Source of the DNA: Litoditis marina
Taxonomy: Eukaryota; Nematoda; Chromadorea; Rhabditida; Rhabditidae
Length of the DNA: 64,000 bases
Direction of reading: 5' to 3'
Assembly: GCA_964036275.1 (NCBI GenBank)
Contig: OZ038438.1
Span: 2,176,978 to 2,240,977, forward strand
Position numbers and translations under genes: made by a program. The notes beneath the pieces were generated by a model that was given only the letters and a program-made list of their open reading frames with translations, was not told the DNA's origin and did no database searches. Position 1 is the first letter of the stretch. Each line of letters begins with the position of its first letter. This document shows positions 47,801 to 64,000 of this stretch, one piece after another.

Positions 47801-50782
47801 CTTGGTTTCCATCGTTCGGGGTGTTCGTCAGTTGATTCTGGTCGGAGACCACTGCCAGCTTGGACCAGTTATTCTATGTAAGAAAGTAAGTTGAAGATGT
47901 TGTTGTTATATCTTATATTTGTTCGGATTCAGATTTTTGTTAGTTGATGGTATAGCCTTTATTTGGCCTTAGAAGTACGATCTTATTTTTCTTCGTGTTC
48001 TCTATCTCTCACTAACTTTTATGTCCTCTTTTAATGGTCCAGATTTAGGCTGCGAAAGCTGGACTATCGCAATCTCTGTTCGAGCGTCTTGTGCTTCTTG
48101 GAAACCGTCCGATACGATTACAAGTTGGTGAAAGATGAATTATGTTTATTTTTCTATTATTTTGCTCAAACATAGTTGTCACTCTAGAAGATTAAAATAT
48201 TCTTCCGATAAGCATTGATGGTATCACGTGCTGGATTCGGTTTGCTTGTGATCTGACCGTCCTATGCGAATACGAGGCTCGTTTTCTTGATAGATGCTTT
48301 CTAGGTTCAATACCGGATGCACCCCGTTCTCTCATCCTTCCCCAGTAATGTTTTCTACGAGGGCAGCTTGCAAAACGGAGTGACTGAGAGTGAGTTTTGT
48401 TTTCCAACATCTTTAGAGGTTACGGTGAAAATGCGCGGTTTCTATAGTGACCTATATACGTCAATTTCTTCTATTCGATTTCTTTCTCTTCCCTCAATTC
48501 TTCTGAGATCTTGTTTGAAGTATAAAGTTGTTATCCGTATTTTCATTGTTTGGCTCCTTTGTGGAAAATGACAACTCATCCATGTATGTTCTAGACGAGC
48601 GTCAATTGCGTGGTGTCGACTGGGAATGGCCCGTGCCGGATAAGCCGATGATTTTCTGGTCTTGTTATGGACAGGAAGAAATGAGCTCTTCTGGAACCTC
48701 CTTCCTCAACAGAACCGAGGCGGCTAATGTGGAGAAGCTTTCCAGCAAGTTGATAAAGTGATTATAAACATCTATATTTTTCCCGGTTGTATCAGCAATT
48801 ATGATCCCGTCCTAATTCGTTTTTTTTGCAGGGGAGGTATGCGCCCTGAACAGATCGGTGTTATCACGCCGTATGAAGGCCAGCGTTCATACATTGTGCA
48901 ATACATGCATACCCAGGGCACTTTGAACAGCAAACTGTATGAAAACTTGGAGATTGCAAACGTGGATGCGTTCCAGGTGAGTTCGCGGACACAGCATATA
49001 TTCTTAACCTCTCATACGCTTATATATAACTTATACCCTCTCTCGTTTATTTCCTTTAGCTTTGAGACTGGTAGTAGAAAGCTGGCAATATTTCTTCATG
49101 GAAATGTTTGATGAAAAATGGAGAAAAGAATCAGAAAGAGTAATAAGAAAAAAACATAGAATCAGAGAGCAGACTTGACGATAGCTCTCTTACACAAACT
49201 CATCGTCACCGATTGTCAATAAGAGAGCTATCGTCAAGTTCAAACTACAGATGGACTGAGTGTCTGAAATCAATATTACTTATTACACGCAAAGCCCAGT
49301 TCAAGTTTTAAGAATGATGAGCTCGTGAATTCAAATATCTGCGTTCCAAAGCATAACGAATGATTGATCTCGAGAAAAAACTGCCTAATGAAAGTTTAGG
49401 TTGTTTTTTTTAGTTTGTCTAGCTGCATTGCATAAATTGAGTAATAGGCGTTTACCACTGACGCTGAAACACGCATCACTTTCGCATACATTGTTTTCAG
49501 GGAAGAGAGAAGGATCTCATTATCGTCACATGTGTGAGATCGAACGAACACTCTGGAATTGGTTTCCTGAATGATCCTCGTCGTCTGAATGTCGCTCTCA
49601 CTCGAGCGAAGTACGGCCTGATCGTAATCGGAAACGCCAAGGTGTGTCACTTTTGAATATAACGAGTTTTATGGTTGAAGTGTACTAGTGCGCTTACAAG
49701 TGTATTATGCATTCCAGGTACTCGCCCGCCAACCTCTCTGGAACGATCTTCTCACTACCTTCAAACAGAAAAATCTGATCGTTGAGGGTCCTATCAACAA
49801 CCTGAAGTCGTGTCCCCTCATTCTACCCAAGCCGAAGCCACAACCGCTCAATCCTGCTTACCCAGTTAGTTGATACAATATTTCCCAATGAACTTGCTCG
49901 TTCATGAACATTCAGGGTTTATTATTTCCAAAATGCCGACTTCCTGATAATATGTTCTCAGTCATCTGGGCTCTTCAGTGTTACAGTAGTCTATGTTCAC
50001 TTTGAAGACGGTTATTGGGTTCGTGAATAATTTTGAGTCTTCAGACTGCTCGTTACGGTACTCAGCGTACCACCTATACGTTGAATGAATATCGTGGTGG
50101 ACGGGACCCGCGAGGAGGAGTTCCTATGGATCCGCAGCAGGCGATCTCAATGCAAGCAATGCGACATGCTGTCAATCTTCCGGTCCCACTTCATATGCTT
50201 CATATGTTCCCTCCGCCATCGGCTCCCCAACAGCCCAGTACGTTCTCTCAACTACCCATATGGTCAGAAACTAAGCGTTCAATAGAATATAATACAGTCG
50301 TTCAGCAGTTAGGTATATTCATAGCGCAGCACGCAGTTTTCCATTGTTTTAACTTATGCTATGAAACAGATCTCCGACACCTTTTTTTCGGACAACCCAG
50401 ATTGGCAATTCTGCTACTTATTCTCTAATCATCGTGTGTGTATCACTTTAAATCTATAAACCTAGATTGTAACGTATATTTAGGAGGACGTCGTGGTCCG
50501 CCGCCCCCTGTTTCCTCCTGGCCAGCTGGTCCGCAGTCGAATCGCAGGACTGCCGTGTCGTCGCAAGCAGATTATGGAATGTACGCCTCACAAGCATCTC
50601 AAGATCCGATGATGACAGGCGAGGGAGGAATGTCGGATGCGACGGGTATGAGTGGTTGGTCACAGTCGCAGCAGGGACGTTCGACGACGCAGCCAGTCTC
50701 GCAAGATGACTTCCGCCCCATCGCCTTCAGCCAGGACATTGAGAACGATATGGCAAGCCTTCTACTTTCGCAAGGTCCTTAG
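41866..50782 (+). CDS. UPF1: UPF1/SMG-2 nonsense-mediated decay RNA helicase
   Basis: Twenty-four exons join in phase to 1058 residues (worm SMG-2 is close to this length). Boundaries begin 41866-42015, 42208-42326, 42914-43043, 43291-43404 and end 50045-50237, 50484-50782. UPF1 is the ATP-dependent 5'-3' RNA helicase that drives nonsense-mediated decay. The N-terminal Cys/His-rich UPF2-binding domain starts near residue 85 ([23 protein letters not shown]). The superfamily 1 helicase core has motif I GPPGTGK (461-467), motif II DEST (605-608), [14 protein letters not shown] and LTRAKYGL. The C-terminal tail contains at least six SQ dipeptides (SSQAD, YASQASQ, WSQSQ, FSQDI, LLSQGP), expected targets of SMG1 kinase. 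[14 protein letters not shown] matches nematode SMG-2 better than the vertebrate form. NSUN2 follows 625 bp downstream. Confidence 0.97.
49174..49238. repeat. 19-bp perfect inverted repeat in a UPF1 intron
   Basis: CTTGACGATAGCTCTCTTA at 49174-49192 and its exact complement at 49220-49238 flank a 27-bp loop. It is immediately followed by TTCAAACTACAG, a partial end of the TGTAGTTTGA family. Confidence 0.85.
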
Positions 50783-51407
50783 TGGCCGCCGGGTCAAGTT
50801 TGGTGGTTTATTCTTGATGGGACGTCGATAGGTTGACTTGTCTCTACTCGGGAGGCACATGGAGCAACTGTGAGAGATCGGGGCACGACTGATTACCCCG
50901 TCGATTTCACGAATCCGACTTCCCCAAGTGGATTATCAGATACCTCGTTGATTTTTTTCTCAAAATGTTGTGTAATGGACCTCATATATTTTATGGGGCA
51001 TTGTGAAAACAGGACAGAAAACTGATGCTAAACCAATAGATTAATCAATCTGTAGGACACATTGTTTCTGGTTCTTAGCGTTGAATTGCTTTCCCGGTGC
51101 CCCTTTCATACATTTTCGGCAGTTTTAGCTTAGAATTTCCTTATTCCGGTTATTTCTTCTTTACTCATTGTATTGTGACGGTAATTTGTCTTGCCTTCTC
51201 GTAGTGATCTGTTGCCCTGTGTTAGTTTCCTTTCTCGTCATAAATGTTTCTTCCTTATTTGTTTTGTGTGACCACCCAGTGTTTTTACGCTGTTCGTTAT
51301 TTAATATACATTTGTTTCCAAGTATTATTGTGAGCAATGTACTAACACACATTGGTGACAGGGCTGTTGCCATTTGTGTTAGTTGGTGTTGCATGTATTA
51401 TATTCAG
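50783..51407. other. UPF1-NSUN2 intergenic gap
   Basis: About 625 bp containing the UPF1 3' UTR and NSUN2 upstream region. It ends in TATTCAG directly before the NSUN2 ATG. The open frames at 51168-51497 on both strands are unsupported. I see nothing else. Confidence 0.5.
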
Positions 51408-56904
<5,497 letters not shown>

Positions 56905-57231
56905 ACTGTCACCATTATGTAACGGTTTCGGTTAGTGTTCAATTGCCGATATCGTTTAGAGTTCTGATTGAATGGACATATTCATGTTAGGGAGTAGGCA
57001 CGAGTGTTCAATTTTCGTTTTCTCCAATTAACATTCTCAGATTGTTTTGTTGTCACGTTATTTTTGTTGGAATTCATTGTTGTTAAAGTTATTTGAATCT
57101 TTTCTTTTTGTTGTATGTGGATTACCAGCAGTTACTTTCTACAATACGTAGTGAAATTTTTTTTGTTCATACATACGTTGAACTGATTTCATGAAATTAA
57201 ATTGCGATTCATTTTCGGTGATAGTCGCTCA
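56905..57231. other. NSUN2-HERC intergenic gap
   Basis: About 330 bp. It holds the NSUN2 3' end and the HERC upstream region. No acceptor immediately before the HERC ATG is as clear as for its neighbours. No other feature is seen. Confidence 0.5.
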
Positions 57232-60200
57232 ATGAATCGTGAGCTGTTAGCTTGCGGCTTGGCTGCGGATGGACAGCTCGGCTTACGGTCGGGGTGCTCG
57301 GGCTCCGGATCTATTAACTTGCCTACCCATATAAGTACGTTTCTTATCGAACACATACAATTGCAAACATAGTATTATGGAAATACCTCCCAAGCTACTT
57401 TTGAGCATCTATGCCCATGTATAACACTGCAGTGTCTATATCTATAAATACGGTGCTCCTACCTCACTACAGCCTTCTGCTCTTTCGATAAGATAATTCG
57501 CTGGCGGCGAGAGTATCGCGAGTTTCATGAATACGGCTACAGCTTACCGGGACCGCGATCTATTTTAGATTCCAGCGGGACAGCCACTAAACATCTGTCC
57601 ACTTGATGAAATGTGGCGATTTCGATTACTGTACGCACACATCGTTACTGTAGTCACCAACGTCGCTGCTAACTAGAACCATGAATTATGTCTCTATGAT
57701 CTTCATTATCCAACGATGATCTTCATTATCCAAAGAAATGAATTAAAATTATTGTATTCTCAGTCGGGGCACCCACGGACAGTCATGGCTCAGCAGTCGT
57801 AGACGTAGCATGTGGAGAAAAGCACACACTCTTCCTCGCTCAAGATGGAAAGGTTCGTTGATAGTACATCTCTGGAAATGATATTCGTATGTATAATTTA
57901 CATCTGTCTACTGGCACTCTTACAGTACATTCTAACTTTCCCAAGACCGTTCTCTAGTACACTTCAACTTTGAGGAAAATACTTCAAACACTCTTTGCTA
58001 TGGGTATTCAGAATTGATTGCGCAAATTCTAAACCTTTCCGGAAACATTGGCGTGGTCATAACTGCCTCGACGTTTTGTGTTAATACTGTAGGAGTCTCA
58101 CTAGTAACGAATAAGACTATATATGCGAGCATTTTAAGGTGTGGAGTGTAGGTGGAAACGAAGATGGTCAATTGGGGAGAGGAAACAAAAGCGAAGGAAG
58201 TTTCTCAATCTATCCCGTTTCATTCGCTGGCGGAATACGCGTTATTCAGGTACGGGTTATGCAGAAATTCGTCATCTCCTGTATTAAAACGTTTTGCTTC
58301 GGTTTCCTATTTTAGGTAGTTTAGATTAATTTTGCATGTTGTTGTGTTTGTAGTGTAATGGAATGCTCAAACACATAAATACCGTGTGCTAACAATGAAA
58401 TCTCCTGGAAAAAATTGATATGACTTTCCCTGAGCGACCCTTATAATTCGTTGTTCGTTTTTTATTCTAATCTATTCGGTTCAATAGGTGGCTGCCGGTC
58501 GTGCACACTCTTTAGCCGTAGTAGAGGATGGCCGTCTGTTCGCCTGGGGCAACAATGAACATGGACAGCTGGCAATGAGTCGTACGGTCCGATGGCAGGA
58601 GTCACCACGGTATGTTTATCACGGTACATACATGAGGCGACCTTGTTGGCCACAAAACTTGATTGTAAATTGAGTGGTTTACCTGGGTAACCAAACTACA
58701 GAACAGGGTGGTAAACGAGGTTTCCAACAGTAAAGTTCGACAATTCTCGATATTATGGTAGTTTCAAATCTCGAATTTTGAGAAAACGGGTGAATATATA
58801 AACAATCCAACAAAGTCGCCCTGAATTTGTCACGATAGATAAGGTGCTCGCAGTCATCTTTGTCTCCACTGGGGAAACCCCTCCCCTTGTGCACCGGATG
58901 ATCTAGAGAAACGAGTGCACGGTGCCGTAATTAATGTACACTGTATCCTTATCGGGAGCAAGTTCTATTGTGAGCACGAAGAAATCGGACGTAAGGGCTG
59001 TACTGCGACACAAATATTTCGGTTACTGTGCACAGGAGAAAGTGGCTGGTGCGGGCCCCTCTCTCTAAAATATGAAAATTGAAAACTGTGCATGAAAAAT
59101 TCGTCGAAAATGGCTAATGGTGTTGTGGAAGTTGTGTTTAGTCGTGGCAGGAGAAGAGAGTGCTGAGTAGTTTTGAACCTATTTCAGGCGAGTCTCTTTG
59201 ATGGAAGTGGTTCAGGTGGCCTCTGGACCCGATCATTGCATGGCGCTAGTTGAAAGTATGTTTCGTTTTCTCAGTTCCAGTGCTTTGCTCATTTCACTTT
59301 CCTTAACCCTGTCGAGTTTTGATCCTTGCAGGTGGCCGAGTCTTTGTCTGGGGGGAACAATATGATGGGGCCAACATCCACGAGCCAACCGAAGTGGTGA
59401 AGCTGGGTGGTGTGCCTATAATCAGGGGTTGGTCGATTTTATGCTCTCTAAATGTTCAACTCGAATCACCAATATCACCGCTTCAATGTCTCTGTGGTCA
59501 TCAGGTTGTAGTCAATTTTCACATTTTTTATTGTTTTATTCTATCTTTTCTGCTTCAAAACGGTTTTGAAGCTAAAAGCATGTTCATTAACAGTACCGAA
59601 AATGTCTTATATATCCACGACACTTTCTTCGTAGCGATCTGGTTGTTTTACAGTAGCTGCTGGTGGTCGACATTGCCTGGCACTTTCTGCCAGCGGATCA
59701 GTCTTTGTTTGGGGTCAAAACGAATATGGACAACTTGGTCTGGGAGACACTTATCGTCAGTTCACGTTTTCTACTCTTATATCCGTGTGAATATCTAGTT
59801 TTCTTCTATCGTTGTTTCCTATCACAGCAAGGTATAGAGAGGAGCAATTCTCTTCATTTTTGATTATGCAGTCAAATAGTTACTGGATATGAAAAGCTCC
59901 GTTGACGAATATTTTTTCTAGCACGTGCACAGGCAACTTGCGTGGATAGAGTTACCGGTATGAAAGTGATAGACATTTCTTGTGGCTATTCACATACCAT
60001 GCTTCTGACGAACGAGGGTCGAGTGTTTGCCTTCGGCTCTGACGGCTTCGGACAGCTGGGATGCGGAAGAAGGTACAGAAAGTTGTGGAATTTACTGAAA
60101 GCTTCCCTACTATATATAACACTGTCAACTTTTTCTCGCTCATTTTTCCTTCCCTGTCTCCCTCTCTTCCTTCCCCTCCCTCCCTCCCTCTCTCTCTTTA

Positions 60201-63200
60201 TCTCTTCATTAAGTTCTCTGTAGAATACCCACATTTCAAATGTGTTTTCAGACTTGATAAGCAGACTGTCCCTTTGGCCGTTAGTGAGTTGATGGGAAGT
60301 ACTGTTACGCGAATATCCTGTGGCAGGTAATTTCAGATGTATTCTCTGTGTTTCTCAAGTGTTTGTTGGGAGAACAACTGACTCAACAATTATTTCTTTG
60401 GTTGATATTTATATCAATATCCATCTCTTGAAAATATGGCACTAAATACGCAGGTGCTTTTACTTTTTTCTCAAAGGAAGCCTTATAGTCTGCCTTTTGC
60501 TGAAGGCACACAGGTGTTTTTAAGTTGTAAGGAATCATGCTAAATATTATCATCTATGTTTCGAGGTGTCACTCGGTGGTGGTGATCAGCGGTCGCTTGT
60601 ACCCATTTGGAATGAACAACAGTGGACAGCTCGGTAACGGTGTTTACCGTAACCAGATAACACCGAGACAGACACCCGACCTCGACCATGTGGCTGGGGT
60701 GTTCGCCGGCTGGGATCAGACGTTCGTCATGCGAGCTGGAGGAGTGCCAGTGAGTTGAATGTCAGAACGATTGGCGCCAATTTTATGCGGTTAGAAAACT
60801 ACAAAAGCGAGAGAGCATGGGGATCAATGGGCCGCATACATTTGCGTCTCTCCGACCTCCACACTCTTTCGCCGAGAACGCTACAAAAGTGGCTTGCTGA
60901 TTGGCAGGAAAGTGTCTGGGAACAATTGCCGGACATGGCAGAATACTTTCGGTGTTTCGTATTTGTAGTTTCTCCCATTATTTCATAAAACATCTTGTAG
61001 TTGCATTTTTAGCATATTCATAGAAAAAGTGTTCTGAGGACGGATTATTTACTGCATTTTGCAGGACGTTGCACCCGGGCCTAGTGGTATGGTTAAATCG
61101 CCGCAGGTTTTGGGAAGAACAATCGTGTTAGATTTGCTCACAAGGAAAGAAAAGCTCGATTTGATTGGGTTAGTTCACAGTGATGTATTTGTTTTTGTAT
61201 TATGGCTGTTATATATAATGGTTCCCTATTTTTGTCCTCCATTTTTATCTCATTCACAAAAATAGTTCTTGCATAGTTTTTCATGGTTACGCGTGCGGTA
61301 AACGACAAATTGTCATTGTTACTCTCATTCGGAGCTTATTTTATTTCCAACCTGGCTCGATTTCAAATAAAACGTAAAAACAAAAGCAGTTGTGATGAAA
61401 AGTAATCATGGTAGTGGAAATGGGATGTTTTCAGTCTGCTCGAATCTACGTTCTCGTCGTTGAGCAGCATCAACAACGCGTTTCTGTACATTGACGATCG
61501 TCGGTTTTTGTGGAATGCTCAGCCTGACCATGGCCTCGATATGGACGCGGTGATGGACACGTTCAATGCACTGGCCAATGACACGGATGCCAAGCAGTTC
61601 GCTGAACTGGTAATACTCTCAAGTTGAAAACCGAGCTGTTTACCAAGGTTCGCCGGAAACCCAAGTTGTAAAGCAAGGTAAAGCAGTTTACCAAAAACCT
61701 GGTGCACAATTTTGCACCAAGCTTCGATTTCACAACTTGATATCAACTAGGGACCAATTTGGTGGGGTGAACCTTGGCAAACAACTTGGTTTTAAACTCC
61801 AGAGTACACGGCAATATTAAATGAGTGGAGATTGTTTTGTCGAACACTCGTCTCCTTTCCTACTCACCAGTAAAATACACTGCAATGGGAAACGGGTGGA
61901 GGGAGGAATGTTGGACATATTACTACCCTTGATTGTTTTGTTCAACACTCGTTCCCTTTACTACTTACTATAAAACACCCGGACTCTGGCTAACATATCT
62001 TTGTAATTGTACAAGAAAATTCTAATAATCGGATCTCAAACTGCTAGAAAACTGGTGCGAATTTGGCCAATTGTCACTGTCTAAGGATCTTGCTGAGTTT
62101 TGATGGCAGATAGCTGGTCCGATGTAGATATGCCTTATTTGCCCCGAAGTTTAGGGCTGAAACACTATCGGTATTCATAGTTTGCGTATTCACGCGTCCG
62201 TTTTCCAACCAGGAGGTTCAAAGTATGAACTCATAGTTGTACACATTATTTTCTTTCTCGTGACTTTAGTGGTAATGAGAATTTGTTGGTAGATATTGTT
62301 TGCGATTTCTCTGCCTGTTGAATTATTTATATATTATATTGTATCATATAATTATGTTTATCTACTTTGCTTGCAGATCATCGATTCGTGTCAGATGTCG
62401 CTGTTCTCCGATGAGCCCAGTCCGGGCGACTATTGTTCCATCGAATGTCTACGAGCGTTTCTCGTTCTGCCCTGGCTTCATTCGTTCGTTCTCAACGTGA
62501 AGAATGAAACGGTGGAATCGCTCCATATACCGTTTGTGACGGCCATTCGCAGACTCTCGCCCAACTTCCGAAAGACTCTTGGTACGCGTTTTAGCCGCTC
62601 GCTATCGCTACGTAAGGAATGATAATTTTAGGCCGCTTTCATACTTTTTACGTCGACGTTTAACGTCCGCGTAAAACCAATTCTTTTCATGCGTATTGAT
62701 TCAGGCCGGCGTTAACTCCAACTAAATCGATATGCATGTTTTCTTCGCTATTAACGCTGGCGTTAAACGCCGACGTAAAAAGTACCGGCCTTAGTTGCAG
62801 CCTGAACACGTTGGAACTTTTGCGTTACGTTTGAGCTGGATCGTTATCAAACTACAACACAAGAGAATGAAATAATTGTTGCCTTTTCTACAACGACTCT
62901 TACATTATCTTCTGTGAGACAATCTTCAGCATGTATTCAGTGGACATTACTAGATGTCTTGAGTTTGTCTGCTTGCAGAGAAGTGGTGGACGTTTCTGCC
63001 TCGTCGTCATTTCAACCGCGTAGTCTCGGCCATAGCCAACGGAGTTCGTTGTCTGGTCGCACAGAAGAAGGCCGTCTCCGACTGTGTTCCGCTGCTCGAT
63101 GTTCTCACCTCGCTCAACCTAATCAACAGGGTCAGTGTCACATTGTTGCAGTTATACTCTTCTTCAGGCCCATTCTCGGGCGAATTCTTCATTTAATCCG

Positions 63201-63817
63201 GTGTTTCGGTAACCCTAGTAGTTAACCATTATACGAGTTACCTGGTTAACCCTATTGTTAACCACTTCTTGGTAACCCCCAACTTCCGTCCAAAATACAA
63301 AAGGGTTAAAAAGGCGTTAACCAGGTAACCCCGTTAGGGTTACCTGATAGGGCAAACGAAATACGCGGTTCCTTGTGGAATTGGCCCCATTCTAGTGTGC
63401 TAGTAGAGAAAACTGGCTACTAAACGTCAACCATGTAGCGAAAAGCCATGGTGTCTAGGTTGTTGAGAATGATCACATCGTGCTTCTTATACGCATCCCG
63501 AAAATAGTTTTGTCGAGTTTTGAGTTCAACCTTAACAAGCCTATTGTGCGCCTTTCAGGTTACGAATGTTATACCACTGGAGAGCTTCTACATCAGCGAG
63601 TTGGGAGAGAGTTACGATCTGAAAGACGACTACCTCCAGTGGACCATTGAGGTTGGTGCCTATTATTCAAGTGTGACCCATCCATCAAATATAACCTTAA
63701 TTCGGCAGTTGATTGTTTCAGAAAGGGGCCGGTCGTCGCTGGGCCAACTACCCTTTTCTTCTCAATGGAATTGCCAAGGCGGACCTGTTGCAAGTGGAGG
63801 CCATCATTCAACAGCAC
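57232..63817 (+). CDS. HERC4: HERC-type E3 ubiquitin ligase, N-terminal part (3' end beyond window)
   Basis: Sixteen exons give 642 residues before the window ends: 57232-57334, 57764-57852, 58139-58249, 58488-58609, 59188-59255, 59332-59427, 59654-59755, 59922-60072, 60252-60326, 60566-60749, 61065-61168, 61435-61609, 62377-62581, 62979-63130, 63559-63651, 63722-63817. The last ends at a GTGAGT donor. Residues 1-365 form RCC1-type propeller repeats (ACGEKHTLFL, WSVGGNEDGQLG, FAWGNNEHGQLA, VWGQNEYGQLGLG, FAFGSDGFGQLG). Residues 368-642 match the linker between propeller and HECT domain in small HERC proteins (FYISELGESYDLKDDYLQW, ANYPFLLN). HECT domain and catalytic cysteine should lie outside the window. 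HERC3 is the main alternative to HERC4. Confidence 0.88.
61625..61797. repeat. 173-bp MITE in a HERC intron
   Basis: The left end TGAAAACCGAGCTGTTTACC (then AAGGTTCGCC) mirrors the right end GGTGAACCTTGGCAAACAAC (then TTGGTTTTAAA). Inner AAGTTGT/ACAACTT words also pair. It starts about 15 bp after the donor at 61610. Confidence 0.75.
62631..62790. repeat. 160-bp PIF/Harbinger-like MITE in a HERC intron
   Basis: The ends GGCCGCTTTCATACTTTTTA and TAAAAAGTACCGGCC are inverted repeats of about 35 bp (continuing through CGTCGACGTTTAACG). Both sides carry TTA (62628-62630 and 62791-62793), a 3-bp TWA target duplication typical of PIF/Harbinger elements. Confidence 0.8.
63172..63390. repeat. GGTAACC-rich palindromic element in a HERC intron
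   Basis: The left (TTCATTTAATCCGGTGTTTC) and right (AAATACGCGGTTCCTTGTGG, then AATTGGCCCC) ends are diverged inverted repeats, with many GGTTAACC words between. It begins about 40 bp after the donor at 63131. Confidence 0.6.
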
Positions 63818-64000
63818 GTGAGTTGGGCTCAGACTGTTTGGTTGTTTCTTCCATAAAGCTCCTTCTCTTTTTTGCATGTAATAATAAGGTATTTGTGCTG
63901 TGTAGCATTCAGTATATGAATAATTACCCTTCTGGCTTGAAAATTCTCAAATGTACTACACATAAAAAATAAAAAAGTGGTTTCGAATCTGCACAAAGGT

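Overview
The window is eukaryotic. It carries intron-rich, protein-coding metazoan genes with GT-AG introns (plus two GC-AG introns) and no operon-like prokaryotic organisation. The best guess is a nematode outside Caenorhabditis. UPF1 shares stretches with worm SMG-2 that the vertebrate protein lacks, and several start codons sit 0-3 bases after a perfect splice acceptor, as expected for spliced-leader trans-splicing. No spliced-leader RNA gene was seen, so the assignment is inference. Family comparisons are from memory of the families, not from a search.

Layout. 0-3 kb: a possible small secreted or membrane protein (minus strand) and two miniature inverted-repeat elements. 3.1-8.0 kb (minus): CDC34/UBE2R ubiquitin-conjugating enzyme, followed downstream by LSM6. 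10.3-14.7 kb (plus): an unrecognised protein with a possible zinc-binding motif and a basic coiled coil. 15.7-17.6 kb (plus): ATG5. 17.6-27 kb: repeat-rich intergenic DNA with MITE-like palindromes, tRNA-derived SINE-like copies, (CT)n tracts, a hammerhead-like hairpin pair and a few orphan exons. 27.1-30.1 kb (plus): a Ras-family GTPase ending in CVIS. 30-33 kb: nested palindromes and minisatellites. 33.1-33.3 kb (minus): a possible small secreted peptide. 34.0-41.2 kb (minus): two tandem short-chain dehydrogenases with identical gene structure, probably an operon. 41.9-50.8 kb (plus): UPF1. 51.4-56.9 kb (plus): NSUN2-type tRNA methyltransferase. 57.2 kb to the end (plus): the N-terminal part of a HERC-type E3 ligase, cut by the window edge.

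The confident genes are housekeeping: ubiquitin transfer (CDC34, HERC), RNA turnover and modification (LSM6, UPF1, NSUN2), and autophagy (ATG5). UPF1, NSUN2 and HERC lie head to tail with gaps of about 0.6 and 0.3 kb. The most distinctive material is the non-coding part: at least eight families of short palindromic elements, several of them inside introns or next to start codons. I found no clear new enzymatic system. The best leads are the repeat families, the NSUN2 active-site substitution, the unrecognised gene at 10-14.7 kb, and the two small secreted-protein candidates. All exon coordinates were read by eye from splice signals and reading-frame continuity.
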